14,834 bases of DNA from Chromera velia (Eukaryota; Sar; Chromeraceae). The notes beneath the pieces are model-generated. The model saw only the letters and a program-made list of their open reading frames with translations. It was not told the origin of the DNA and ran no database searches. Within the stretch, counting starts at the first letter, position 1; each line of letters opens with the position of its first letter. Of this stretch, positions 1 to 9,456 are shown one piece after another. A program made the position numbers and the translations under genes. Where the stretch lies: assembly GCA_018398765.1 (NCBI GenBank), contig JAHBMJ010002909.1:1-14834 (forward strand). Direction: 5' to 3'.

Positions 1-428
1 CAGGCAGGCAAAGAGACAGACGCACATCATTCAGAGAGATGCAGGCAGGCAAAGAGACAGACGCACATCATTCAGAGAGATGCAGGCAGGCAAAGAGACA
101 GACGCACATCATTCAGAGAGATGCAGGCAGGCAAAGAGACAGACGCACATCATTCAGAGAGATGCAGGCAGGCAAAGAGACAGACGCACATCATTCAGAG
201 AGATGCAGGCAGGCAAAGAGACAGACGCACATCATTCAGAGAGATGCAGGCAGGCAAAGAGACAGACGCACATCATTCAGAGAGATGCAGGCAGGCAAAG
301 AGACAGACGCACATCATTCAGAGAGATGCAGGCAGGCAAAGAGACAGACGCACATCATTCAGAGAGATGCAGGCAGGCAAAGAGACAGACGCACATCATT
401 CAGAGAGATGCAGGCAGGCAAAGAGACA
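1..428. repeat. 41-bp minisatellite, about 10.4 perfect copies
   Basis: The unit is 41 bp. Copies begin (at the ATGCAGG step) at 39, 80, 121, 162, 203, 244, 285, 326, 367 and 408; the first copy is cut by the window edge and the last stops after 21 bases at 428. I found no mismatch between copies, so the array is young or kept uniform. Each unit contains CAGGCAGG, AGAGACAGACG and ATCATTCAGAGAG. Because 41 is not a multiple of three and the plus strand of the unit has no stop in any phase, all three plus frames stay open and repeat every 41 codons. I regard this as non-coding. The true left end lies outside the window. Confidence 0.97.
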
Positions 429-1194
429 TCTATGCAGGCAGACAGACCTCCTCGGCTGCTGACGGATCCGCCAACCACCGCCACTGGTCGCTTTGATTTG
501 AGCCTCCAGGCCCCCCACCCCCTCTTGAACTTCTCGATTTACCAGTCCCGACTGCCGCGAAAGTGCACGTGAGAGGCCTGGCTTTCAGGACGACCTCTGC
601 AGGGCCAGCCGGGGAGGGCAAAACAGAGCTGAATGGGCAAGCAGACACTTGGACGAACAGACCAACAGACAATGAGAGAGCGCTGGAAGCAAATCATGAA
701 GTTGACCAAAATTCGAGTGCAGCACGGAACGAGGGATGCTTGCTGGATGTATGAGTGAGTATGAAGGGAATGCGGAGGCATACTGCAGAGAGAGAATTGC
801 CGGAAAGAAGCGTCTTTTTTTTCCTTCACCAGACTTGATCTCTCTTTCCTGATAGCCGAAAGAAAGAAACATCGCGGTGGAGGAAGAGAGACTTTTTGTT
901 GAAGACCCTTCAAAGTTAACTCCTCCTCCAGCAAACCCGCCCATTGCACTTCTTTCTTGCTGAAAGCATCTCCGGCAAGTCCCAACAGACAGCCACAGAG
1001 GCACAGAAAGAAATACGCAGACCACTTCGAAGAGTTGCCGCGGTCAATTTGAAATAAAGGCAAACCAAAGAAATGGGAGCTCAAAAGCAAATGGAGATGG
1101 GAGGCAGCAAGAGGGAGCGAAGCAGAAGAAGAGGAAGAGGAAGAAGACGAGGAGGGAAAACACGGAAAAAGAAGAAGGATTGGGAGACGGAGAC
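429..1194. other. Region 3' of the exosome gene exons; unresolved
   Basis: No gene could be fixed here. The minus strand is strongly pyrimidine-rich (for example 1085-1180), as in the introns of the gene at 1195-5340. The missing C-terminal exon or exons of that gene probably lie here. One candidate on the minus strand is about 890-950, after a CTTTCAG acceptor at about 949. It could encode a helix-like stretch containing K-K-E-V-Q-W-A-G-L-L-E-E-E-L-T-L-K-G-L-Q, which can be loosely aligned to the C-terminus of RRP43. However, its phase does not fit the last exon I can support, so it is not included in the model. Confidence 0.4.
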
Positions 1195-4020
1195 TGCCAA
1201 CGCAATTACGGTCTGCCCCTGCTGACTCTTTTTCTTCGACTCCTCGATCGTTGGCAGGCGCCATGTCTGCGCAGAAGTCATGCACTCACCAGCCATGTTT
1301 GGTCAGAGAAAAGACCCACAACTGTCGCACCACATGCAGAAAGGAGAGGACGCCCGAAGCAAGAAAAGTGGAGAGAGAACGCAGCAAAGGGTGGATGGAA
1401 GGAATTAGGACGACATGCACCGAATGAAACGGAATCATGGAGGTAGAGAGAGAATGACGCGACATGAAAACAGAAAGGCGCAGACATACAGAAGGATTGT
1501 TGCCACAATAATGCAGTGTGTCCAGACATACAGACAGACAGATGATGAGAGAGACCGATATTTAGGGAGGCAGATAGATCGGGAGGCATGCAGACCCACA
1601 CACAGACAGGCAGGTGAACGAACGGGCAGACAACCGAGTGAAAAAGCAACTCAGTCGCAAAAGAAGAGAAGAGGAGAGGAGAGAAGAGGAGAAAGCGCAA
1701 TTTAGACGTGAAGGGAAGGGAAACAGCCGACTCCTGCCACTGCAATGCAACGAACGAACAAGCGAACGCAACACTACACCAAACTTTCAGTCATGTGGCA
1801 AAATGTCATTCCAAGGCATTTTCGCTGGTTCACTTCCTACCTAGTTGCCTGCCTGCTTGCTTTCTAGAAGCCTGACCACCTGTCACACTTCTTCAGACTG
1901 ACTGAATGACTAACTCACTGACCGACCTTAAACCTCTTGTCGTATTTGAGTGCCGTCTCCACACGAGCTGAAGTATCTCGACACACATATGGTCAAGTGG
2001 AAAGCAAGGGGGACAGACAGAGAGAGAGACAGAGAGAGAGAGAATGAGAGAGGTGTGGAGACGCTGAAGAAAGCAAAAACCCGCAATTCTCCATACCCGT
2101 GCAAGAGTGGTTTTTCCTTGTGTGCATGCTGAATTGGTCAACGTCCCTTTGAGTCGTTGTCAGTCTATCAATGCAATTTACATGAGGACCCTGGCCATGC
2201 TTATCAGACAGCCACTTAGCTAGTTGGTCAGTCAGTCAGTCAGTCAGTCAGTCAGTCAGTCAGTTAGTCAGTCGGTCAGTCAGTCAGTCAGTCGGTCGGT
2301 CGGTCAGTCAGTCAGTCAGTCAGTCAGTCGGTCGGTCGGTCAGTCAGTCAGTCAGTCAGTCAGTCAGTTGGTCGGTCGGTCGGTCGGTCGGTCAGTCAGT
2401 CAGTCAGTCAGTCAGTCAGTCGGTCAGTCAGTCAGTCAGTCAGTCAGTCGGTCGGTCAGTCAGTCAGTCAGTCAGTCAGTCAGTCAGTCGGTCGGTCGGT
2501 CAGTCAGTCAGTCAGTCGGTCCGTCGGTCGGTCAGTCAGTCAGTCAGTCAGTCAGTCAGTCGGTCGGTCGGTCGGTCGGTCGGTCGGTCGGTCAGTCAGT
2601 CAGTCAGTTAGTCAGTCAGTCAGTCAGTCAGTCAGTCAGTCGAAGGCCGTTTCAGCGTTTCTGGTTATTCTCAATTGTGTCTCCCTGCACGAAAAAAGAC
2701 AGCTTCCTGCCCACGTCTCTGCCATCCACAACGCTTCGTCTGCAGCCGTCAGGGCTGGTGTGGGATCGGAGCTTGCACCGCTTTTGTTTTGTGAATGCTT
2801 ATCTGTCTGCCTGCCTGTCTGAACCCGCTTTTGCCTGCCTCCTTAAAGCTCCTTCCGGATCTCTGTCGGCCTGCTTTGGTGGCTTCTTCTCCTATCCTTT
2901 TTCTCCACCTCCCTTCCCTTTCTCCCTCGCTCTCTCACACACGCACAGATTCACACTACGAGACCTACATGCTCACACACGAGCTTCAACCAACCGGCTT
3001 CAAGTGCAGTCACGGCAGCGGCGAGTGCGACGTCCAGGCCGTTACCGTCGAACTCCAGGCACATCACGCTCACGTGTAGGTGCTGCAAGAAGAGGGGGGA
3101 ATGTACAGCTAGTCGCTTCTCCCTGTGTATGTTGCGTGTCTTCTTGCACAGCGAGAGAAAGAGAGAAAGAAAAAGCAAGAAGTTCAGTGGCCAACGGGTA
3201 CAGCTGTGACTGGATCAGGACAAAGAAACAGAGAGGAAAGCACTCAGGTTGTAAGTAAATAAGAAAAGAACGAACGACAGAGAAAAGGAAGGAATAAATT
3301 CAGGGAGGGATTGAGGGAGAAATGGAGAAAAGAAAGGAAGCAGGGAAGGAAAGAAAGGCGGATGGATCGACGCAACTGGAGAGAGACTGAAGAGACCAGA
3401 CAGGCAAGGGAAGGGACCTACCCAGCCAGCTTTCCCCTCCTCGATGCAAAGTTGTTGCAAGTCGATCACGGACTCTCTGAAAAAATTGAAAAGAGCAGGA
3501 GGGGGGTACACGAGCCGATCGACAAGCGATGGTTCAACAGACTAGGCGCACCTTTAATGCCTCCTCTGCGACGGCATTTTTCTCTCACCTCTTTCAACGG
3601 TCATCCATCGAGACTGACAAACAGGAACGGGAGAAGCAGAGGAAGAGGGAAGAAGAACAATGAAGGGAATTGACTGACGATGAGATGAAATCCTTGAGAA
3701 GAGTCGCCAGACTTGAGGAGGTCTGGGAATGGGGTCCGGCGATGTCTTCAAAATCAGCACCACAGATCGCCGGCAAATCCACCGTCACACCTGCAGATTC
3801 CTTGCACAATTGTGCAAGTGCACGCAAGCAGATCAAAGTGTGTCAGGTCAGAGTCGTCACATTGTCTCTGTCTCTGTTTCTTGTCACTCCTACGCCTTTA
3901 CTGCAACGAGGCCCGCCCAGGCCGCCCAGGCCAATCAAATTCGTGGATCCACCGTGAAAACAAAGGCAGGAGTAGAAATTGGGTCAACCACCAGTGGAAA
4001 AACGTGTGTGTGTGTGTGAC

Positions 4021-4071
<51 letters not shown>

Positions 4072-5340
4072 GAGACAGAGACAGAGAGCAAGAGGAAGAA
4101 GGGGGCAAAGAGAGTCAAATTGGCGAGGAAAGGAAAAAGCGATCTATCAAAGCATTCGGTTCATCTAGAAACAGAAAAACTGACTACGCTGGTTAATGAA
4201 TGAAAGTCCATACCAGCAAGCAGAGCCAGACGCCGGTCGGTTAACAGTCTATCCACCAGCTCACCGATGCTTCCAGTGATAGTGGTGTCTTCTTTCGCAA
4301 CGCTCACGTACGCTTTCACAGCTGCCACGAAGCAAGTACCTCCTACCGAAAGAAGAACAGAACAGAGAGAAGCCACAGAAAGAGAAGCGCAAAAAGCGCA
4401 GAGTGAACAATAGAGACTCGGTGGAAATACAGAGAGAAAATGCGAAAAAGGGAGAATGGAGAAAGGCAGAAAGCAAAGATGGACAGGGAAATAAAGCGGG
4501 AAGGAGCCCCCGACAGAAGAGATGCAAAAGCGCCGCTTTCTCCGGCCGGACTAAGAATGCAGTGAAGCACACGAACACGAAGGAAGTCTCCACAGATGAC
4601 AATCCAGCATGAAGACAGAGACGGACGACAGCTTGAGAATCAGAAAAAAGGGGGGGGACAGGAGGCAAGCTGAACGAACATGCAGAGATCATGCGCATGA
4701 TGTGTGAGCTAGGGTCCCACTGTCTGTCCACTGGTTTGACCGGAGTCTCTCTGCCCCGCTTCCCCCGGGTCCCTGCTAGCCTGCCTGGCTCAGTCTGACT
4801 GACCGAACCGGACAGATGCAGAACCGCAGCAGTCGGGAAACATGTCTGCACCAGACAGCGATGTACACGTGCATATTTCCACCCCTCCAAAACATACCAA
4901 AACGAACAAAGCCAGAGGCAGACACATACGTGTGTACATGTACATGTGCATTTGCAGATATTCGACAGGTCTGGGGGAAGGTCTTCAAAAATGGCGACAT
5001 GCAGATTCGAAACGGTCGGGAAAGATAACGGGACAGAGACGGCACGACAGAGGCGCCTTGCGTCTGGTGAATGCGGCAGAGGGCCTGAAGCTGCAAGAAG
5101 GGTTTCAAAAGAGAGGTGGCCTAAAACGAGACGGCATCAAGGCGGAGCACTGCTGACGCTCCAAGCTTGCTGCGAAAGCCATGCAACCCCAAGCATACCT
5201 ATGCAGAAACTATAAGGCCGTATGCCAGTCGACCCCCGTCCATCTTCCCTTTGTCCAACACAGAGAATTTCATTTTGAAAGAGATCGGGGTGAACCTTCT
5301 TCAGGACCTCAGGAGGGACCTCACACCTGGAGGAACTCAT
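1195..5340 (-). CDS. RRP43: Exosome ring subunit RRP43/EXOSC8-like, nine small exons, 3' end unresolved
   Basis: Non-catalytic RNase PH-fold subunit of the RNA exosome ring, which degrades and trims RNA 3' ends in nucleus and cytoplasm. Coding exons on the minus strand: 5199-5340, 4804-4845, 4265-4342, 3679-3790, 3422-3476, 2977-3082, 1923-1967, 1290-1321 and 1195-1266; every junction is phase-consistent. Motifs in order: R-E-D-G-R-G at residues 31-36 (family R-P-D-G-R), G-S-A-S-V-R-F-G-G-T at 55-64, V-A-A-V-K-A at 67-72, V-D-L-P-A-I-C at 91-97, L-C-I-E-E-G-K-A-G-W at 134-143, C-L-E-F-D-G-N-G-L-D at 151-160, V-E-T-A-L at 181-185, V-G-L-F-S-D at 195-200, L-P-T-I-E-E at 208-213. The family D-P-T is L-P-T here. 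The start ATG has A at -3. About 228 residues are recovered; human RRP43, at about 276, suggests 40-50 are missing. RRP42 and RRP45 are relatives, but V-D-L-P-x-x-C and the order of motifs favour RRP43. Exons 8 and 9 are the least certain. Confidence 0.8.
2012..2050. repeat. GA-rich dinucleotide tract in intron
   Basis: AGACAGAGAGAGAGACAG-type imperfect GA repeat on the plus strand. It lies in the sixth intron (1968-2976) of the minus-strand RRP43-like gene. On the sense strand it is a TC-rich tract shortly upstream of the acceptor at 1968, so it may act as a distal polypyrimidine stretch. Confidence 0.75.
2224..2641. repeat. GTCA/GTCG tetranucleotide array, about 104 units
   Basis: An almost uninterrupted run of 4-bp units, mostly GTCA, with blocks of GTCG (for example 2289-2304, 2326-2340, 2369-2392, 2561-2592) and rare GTTA or GTCC units. 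It sits inside the 1,009-base intron (1968-2976) of the minus-strand RRP43-like gene. The plus strand is open through the array and would give an S-V-S-Q/R/G repeat, while the minus strand has TGA in every frame through the GTCA blocks. This is what a stop-free tetranucleotide gives by chance and is not evidence of a protein. Confidence 0.97.
4004..4080. repeat. Compound GT then GA microsatellite
   Basis: (GT)n at 4004-4040, broken once by GACT, passes directly into (GA)n at 4040-4067 and then AGAGACAG-type units. It lies in the third intron (3791-4264) of the minus-strand RRP43-like gene, so the sense RNA carries (UC)n followed by (AC)n. Confidence 0.95.
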
Positions 5341-5525
5341 TTTCTTTTTCGGTTTTCGCCTTCAGCCTCTTCAACTTGTGGAGCAGCTGATTGTCAAAAC
5401 AGACGACCGTCATCAACCGTCTACACCGTCGCTACTCCAGCTAGGCCGGGTTCAAGTATATATATATGTTCTGACAACTTACAGGGACATTGAAGTGAAA
5501 CTGTGGTCCTCTGAAACAAGCCGCG

Positions 5526-5896
5526 TGCATGCAGGAGACGGTCGACGGGTGTCGCGGGGCGCGCGGGCCCGCCCGCCGCGGGGGCCGGTGCATATGTCTC
5601 TCTGTTCCTGCATGCGTCGATCGGCCGGGCCCTATAGCTCTGAGTGCATGCGGCTCCGATGTGCATGCATGCATGCGCCTGTGCATGGGCTTGAATGCAT
5701 GGCCGCCAGGAGGTGAAGAATTCGAAAGGAAATGCATGGCCATTCCTCCATGATTCAGCGAAATCAGACTCCTGCAGAGGTCTCACCGGGAAGACTCTTT
5801 CCTGCATGCAACCTCGCACCACAGGCGCTGCCAGCTAGGTTCTTGGTCACGCCGAAAACCTGCATGCATGTTCAGACTGAGAGCTGCATGCATGCA
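5526..5896. promoter_or_regulatory. Cluster of ten GCATGC palindromes
   Basis: GCATGC occurs at 5527, 5610, 5646, 5663, 5667, 5671, 5804, 5862, 5886 and 5890; most copies are the longer TGCATGCA or TGCATGCG. A given 6-mer would be expected about 0.1 times in this length by chance. Established knowledge: YGCATGCR is an enriched promoter element in Toxoplasma, and TGCATGCA is the reported target of a Plasmodium AP2-domain factor. Inference: these may be AP2-type factor sites serving one or both flanking genes. Two further overlapping copies lie at 6950-6959, just before the acceptor of the downstream gene's second exon. Confidence 0.55.
5552..5590. other. Short G+C block with GCGGGCCCGC palindrome
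   Basis: About 39 bases that are almost entirely G and C and dense in CpG, containing the 10-bp palindrome GCGGGCCCGC at about 5563-5572. It lies inside the GCATGC cluster of the divergent promoter region. It could be a core-promoter or nucleosome-free element; nothing in the sequence decides this. Confidence 0.5.
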
Positions 5897-6017
5897 GTGA
5901 CTATAGATCAGCAGGAGGGTCCGAGCTCCCCGTCTGCCCGTCACTTGATTGCTTCATTAAGTGAATCCGTGCCCATCAAGCACAGAGGATAGCTCAAACA
6001 ATCTCCTCTGGCCTATC

Positions 6018-9000
6018 ATGACATCCATCAGAAGAGGGGACACAGAGATCGTGATTCCCCGCATCACCTTCTCTCAAGTGGAACCTCTTCCTTTCTCGGC
6101 TTCACCCCAGAATGATCTTTCCACAAAAGGAGGAAGCCTCAGTCAAAGACAGCAGCACCAGAACAGAAGAAGAAGCTCAGGAACCAGTAAGCACTCAGCT
6201 CTCGAGAAGAGATCAAAGGAGAGAAGTGCAGACTGCTGCGGCCTCTCCCTTTCCCTGTGCGACTGCTGCTGCGTTCCGCGAGAGGCCCCATGGGACGAGT
6301 CCGACAAAAGCTGCGGGGACTCCAACGCATCCTCTCCATTTCCGGTAAGTCAGTTCATTTGTGGGGATAAAGATGGAGGAGATAGATGGGTGGCGCTTTG
6401 CCAGCCACCGAGTCAGTCAGTCAGTCAGCGGCACTTAGGCATCTAGTCAGTGGTTGTCACTCACCAGTCAGTCGGTCGGTCGGTCGGTCGATCGATCGGT
6501 CAGTCAGTCAGTCAGTCAGTCAGTCAGTCAGTCAGTCAGTCAGTCACTCACTCACTCACTGGCTCACTCAGTGAATGGCGCTCATTCAATGTCACTCTGC
6601 CAGTGTGTCAGTCAGTCAATCAGTCAGCTAATCACTCAGTCACTCAGTGGTCGGTCAGTGAGCCTAGAAGGCAACTTTGCCACTCGTTCTATCAAATAGA
6701 CGCTACACCTCATGCCTTCTTTTCGTCTGAAGCAACGAATTTTCTTTTCACGCCAGACTTGCGTGCTCTCTGAAGCAACATTGGCGCTCACACTCGCTCA
6801 GCACATCTTGTTGTTTCACCTGCTCTTTCACGGCGACAGAGAGAGTATATACAGTTCGCAATCAAGAACTCTGAATTGCGTGCAACTTCCTCCGTATGCA
6901 TGTTCTTGCTCGATCGTTGCACTTCCTTACTGAGAACATATGTGTGCGTGCATGCATGCAGTCGGCCAGAACGCTGAAGTACATGCACCCTCTGGGCAGC
7001 GCCGTGGAGCCAGAGGGCGAGGACAGCACAACGCTTAGCGCAGCGTTGAGGCTGGCAGACTACTCAGTGCTTCAGGACTCTCTGGCAGATGGTTCTGTCC
7101 GACTTGTGAAGGCGCAGTGGATTGTGGACCGGTGGAGGGACGGTCGCACGGAGTCGGTGCGAACGCTTGCCGAACTTCTGCGGAAGAATGAGTGGAAAGG
7201 AGGGCTCCTTCATCGTCGAGACTGCCTTCCTGAAGAGGCGTTTGTGGACCCTCAAACGCCCCTACAGAAAGTGAAAATTGTGGCGGTGTCCGCCCCCTGG
7301 CTCTCCCACGATCACCCAGACCCAGAGGGTCCGTCTGCCGATTTCATTCAGAGATTGAATCAAACAAAGCTGGATAGATTGCTTGTTTTCTTTTTTAATG
7401 CACGTTCTATCGAGCTGTGTCTTGGGGTTTTCTTGCTATGAAGACTGGAGAGATACAGCGAGAATCGGATTGACGAATGTGAAGAAGATGAGGGATGGAG
7501 AAGGAACAGACCCAACGAACCGATCGATGCAGCCAGCCACGCGTGTTTCCAATACACAAACAAACAAACAATCAAAATGCTCAATGCAATTGGCTGACTG
7601 AAAATAGAAGCAACGGTGTAGGTCCTCCCTCGTATCCATCGTTTTAACTGTCTCTCTGTCTCCCCCTCCTTTTTGTCTGTTTGTCTGTCTGCCTTTTTGT
7701 GTCGATCGTGTCTGCAGGATTCCATCTCACTCGAGTCGCAGTTTCGTTGGATGCCCTCTCCCGTATTTGCGGTTCAGTGGGTGAGACGGCTGTGTTTTGG
7801 GATTTCATCTCTCTTCGCCTCCCGCCCCCCATGTCTGCTGGATGGGCAGGAGAGGGGGGACCTCTAGGAGGGGAGGGTGAGAATGGGAATGGGGATCTGA
7901 ACAGTTTGATAGAGACCCCCCGTGTGCGAGAGGATGAACTTCTCGACGAGGCCTCAAAGTCGTGGGATCTCTGGTTTGCCCACGAGAACTCAACCGTCCT
8001 CATGCTCACAGAAGTACCAGAGACAGCAGAGATTGCTGTGCCTTGGTATGAACGTGCTCAAACCTTTTTGGAGGCGTGTTGTTGCGGTGCGCCGAAATCC
8101 GATAAGTCAGTGAAGAGAATTCCCCACGGCCCATTGTGGGATTTGCAAATTCTCGGAGCGTTTCTTGGCTCCGCAGTGCAGAGCGAGCTCGAAAGGGCCC
8201 ATTCGAACTCAGGAGACACTGAGGGGGGGGGCGAAGAGGAGCCCCCCTTTCCCTCTAGAGCTACGATGAGTCCTGTGGATTTCATTCGAATGTGCAGGTC
8301 CAAAATTGATGTAGGCCCTTTCAGGTCTAGAGCCGCCAGAGCTCGGATGTTCCGCGTGTACCGTCAGTTTGCCTGGAGGGCAATTGGCGCGTACAGCCGT
8401 GCGCTGTTTGCCCGATCGTGCCAGTTTGATGATCACGATGCCCGATTGTTCGCACGCTTTGTGGCTTTCGCTGCAGAGACAGAGCCCCCTGTGTTTCGAC
8501 CTGTTCGGTTCTCATTTTCCTCCACTGCTATGGGGGATGGGGGTCTAGTGGCTCTTGCAGAGTCCATTTTTCCTGTATCGGAAGAACACGCAGAAGGGGG
8601 CACAGGGGGGTGGGAGCTGTTGGATTTGGAATATTCGAAAGTCTCAGACACGGGTTTTCGGGCTCTAATGGCTGCAATAGGAGACGGTCGGAGTCTCAAG
8701 CGTGTGCTGCTCAGTCGTACGCAGATAGGGGATCACGGGGCAATTGCGTTGGCAGATGCGTTGAGGGGTGAGCGAGTAGCGTCTCGTTTCTTTTCTGACT
8801 CAGCAGTCGCACACTCATCTGTTTCCTTCTCTCAATCAGCAGCAATGGCACTTGAAAGAGAGGTTTCAGAAGCCCATGCAGGATCGAATGTCAACCCAAA
8901 CCAAAATCCCGTGAGACTCCTAAGTCTCCTGACCTCCGGTCGTTCCTCTGTCGCTGTGTCTCCCACGGGAGCTCTGCTTTCCCACAGGCAGCGCCATGCC

Positions 9001-9456
9001 AACAGGGCCCTGGCACTGGAAGAGTTGGCCCTCTACAGCACTGCAGTGGGGGATGCCGGGGCAGAGGCTCTTGCAGCCTCGTTGTCCGAGGCCAAACGAC
9101 TGAAATCCCTCCTGTTTGCATTCACACCTGTGTCAGACCGGGGATTCCAATCTCTCTTGCAGGCGATGCTGAAGGGGGGATCCCCTGTGCTCACAGTCGT
9201 TGACTTCTCCTACTGCTCTCGGGTGTCTTCACCCAGCGCACCCATGGCAGAAAGGTTTCTCCAAGAGATCTCAGAGATGCAGCAGGCAGAAGGGGGCGGT
9301 GAGGGCCCTGCGTTGCTGCTGAGGGGGTCAGACCTGAAAGTCGACATGCCTGTTCTCGGAGAGGGTAACGGAAGGGGTGGGGGGGCAGGTGCAAACAGAA
9401 TGAAACGCAGGGGGGAGGCCGGTTGGTGGGGATGTGTCTGCGTGTGCTTGAGGTGA
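6018..9456 (+). CDS. Protist H-P-D-P-x-G / F-W-D-F-x-S-L domain protein with leucine-rich repeats
   Basis: Exons 6018-6344, 6962-7328 and 7718-9456 give 810 residues; a likely fourth intron, 8768-8839 (GTGAGC...CAATCAG), would leave 786. Donors are GTAAGT at 6345 and GTCCGT at 7329; acceptors end TGCAG at 6961 and 7717. Phases agree, and the second junction completes H-P-D-P-E-G. Exon 1 starts at the first in-frame ATG after a TAA; it is serine- and charge-rich with C-D-C-C-C and is the least certain exon. Domain one (about 214-355) has W-L-S-H-D-H-P-D-P-E-G, F-W-D-F-I-S-L, L-W-F-A-H-E, T-V-L-M-L-T-E-V-P and W-Y-E-R, an order I know from unnamed algal and dinoflagellate proteins; a glycine-rich insert (about 270-295) splits it. 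Ribonuclease-inhibitor-type leucine-rich repeats follow at about 500-582 and 660-715 (unspliced numbering), such as G-D-A-G-A-E-A-L-A-A-S-L. No signal peptide or membrane segment is evident, so it is probably intracellular and binds a partner. Function unknown. The glycine-rich tail could hide another intron. Confidence 0.75.
6411..6660. repeat. GTCA/GTCG/CACT tetranucleotide tracts in first intron
   Basis: Three tracts: 6411-6428, 6465-6572 and 6601-6660, built from GTCA, GTCG, GATC and CACT units with decay between them. They lie within the candidate first intron (6345-6961) of the leucine-rich-repeat gene. The unit is the same as in the 2224-2641 array and on the same window strand, but relative to the host gene the orientation is opposite. 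Confidence 0.93.

Larger units (their letters stand above)
5341..6017. promoter_or_regulatory. Shared upstream region of two divergent genes
   Basis: The region separates the start codon of the minus-strand RRP43-like gene (5340) from that of the plus-strand leucine-rich-repeat gene (6018). It must hold the promoters of both, probably with 5' untranslated sequence. It has a TATATATATA stretch at about 5457-5468, a nearly pure G+C block at 5552-5590 and a dense cluster of GCATGC palindromes. No convincing coding exon was found in it; the open frames follow the GC-rich and TGCATGCA repeats. Confidence 0.7.

Noticed and set aside
1-428. CRISPR array
   Set aside because: The repeats are directly adjacent with no unique spacers, and the host is eukaryotic.
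39-572. Overlapping long plus-strand frames over the 41-bp repeat
   Set aside because: They exist because the unit lacks stops in all phases; the three frames give the same periodic peptide. No unique coding sequence follows.
2224-3258. 344-codon frame with S-V-S-Q repeats
   Set aside because: It is produced by the GTCA array, and its later part runs antisense across a well-supported exon of the RRP43-like gene (2977-3082).
5030-5090. Alternative second exon of the RRP43-like gene encoding Q-G-A-S-V-V-P-S-L
   Set aside because: It loosely resembles the G-S-A-L-V-K-L motif and follows a good acceptor, but its phase does not match exon 1. The exon at 4804-4845 (G-S-A-S-V-R-F) matches in phase, motif and junction.
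5421-5822. Several frames on both strands in the divergent upstream region
   Set aside because: Composition is driven by GC-rich and TGCATGCA sequence (C-M-H-A-type peptides); there is no splice support or family likeness.
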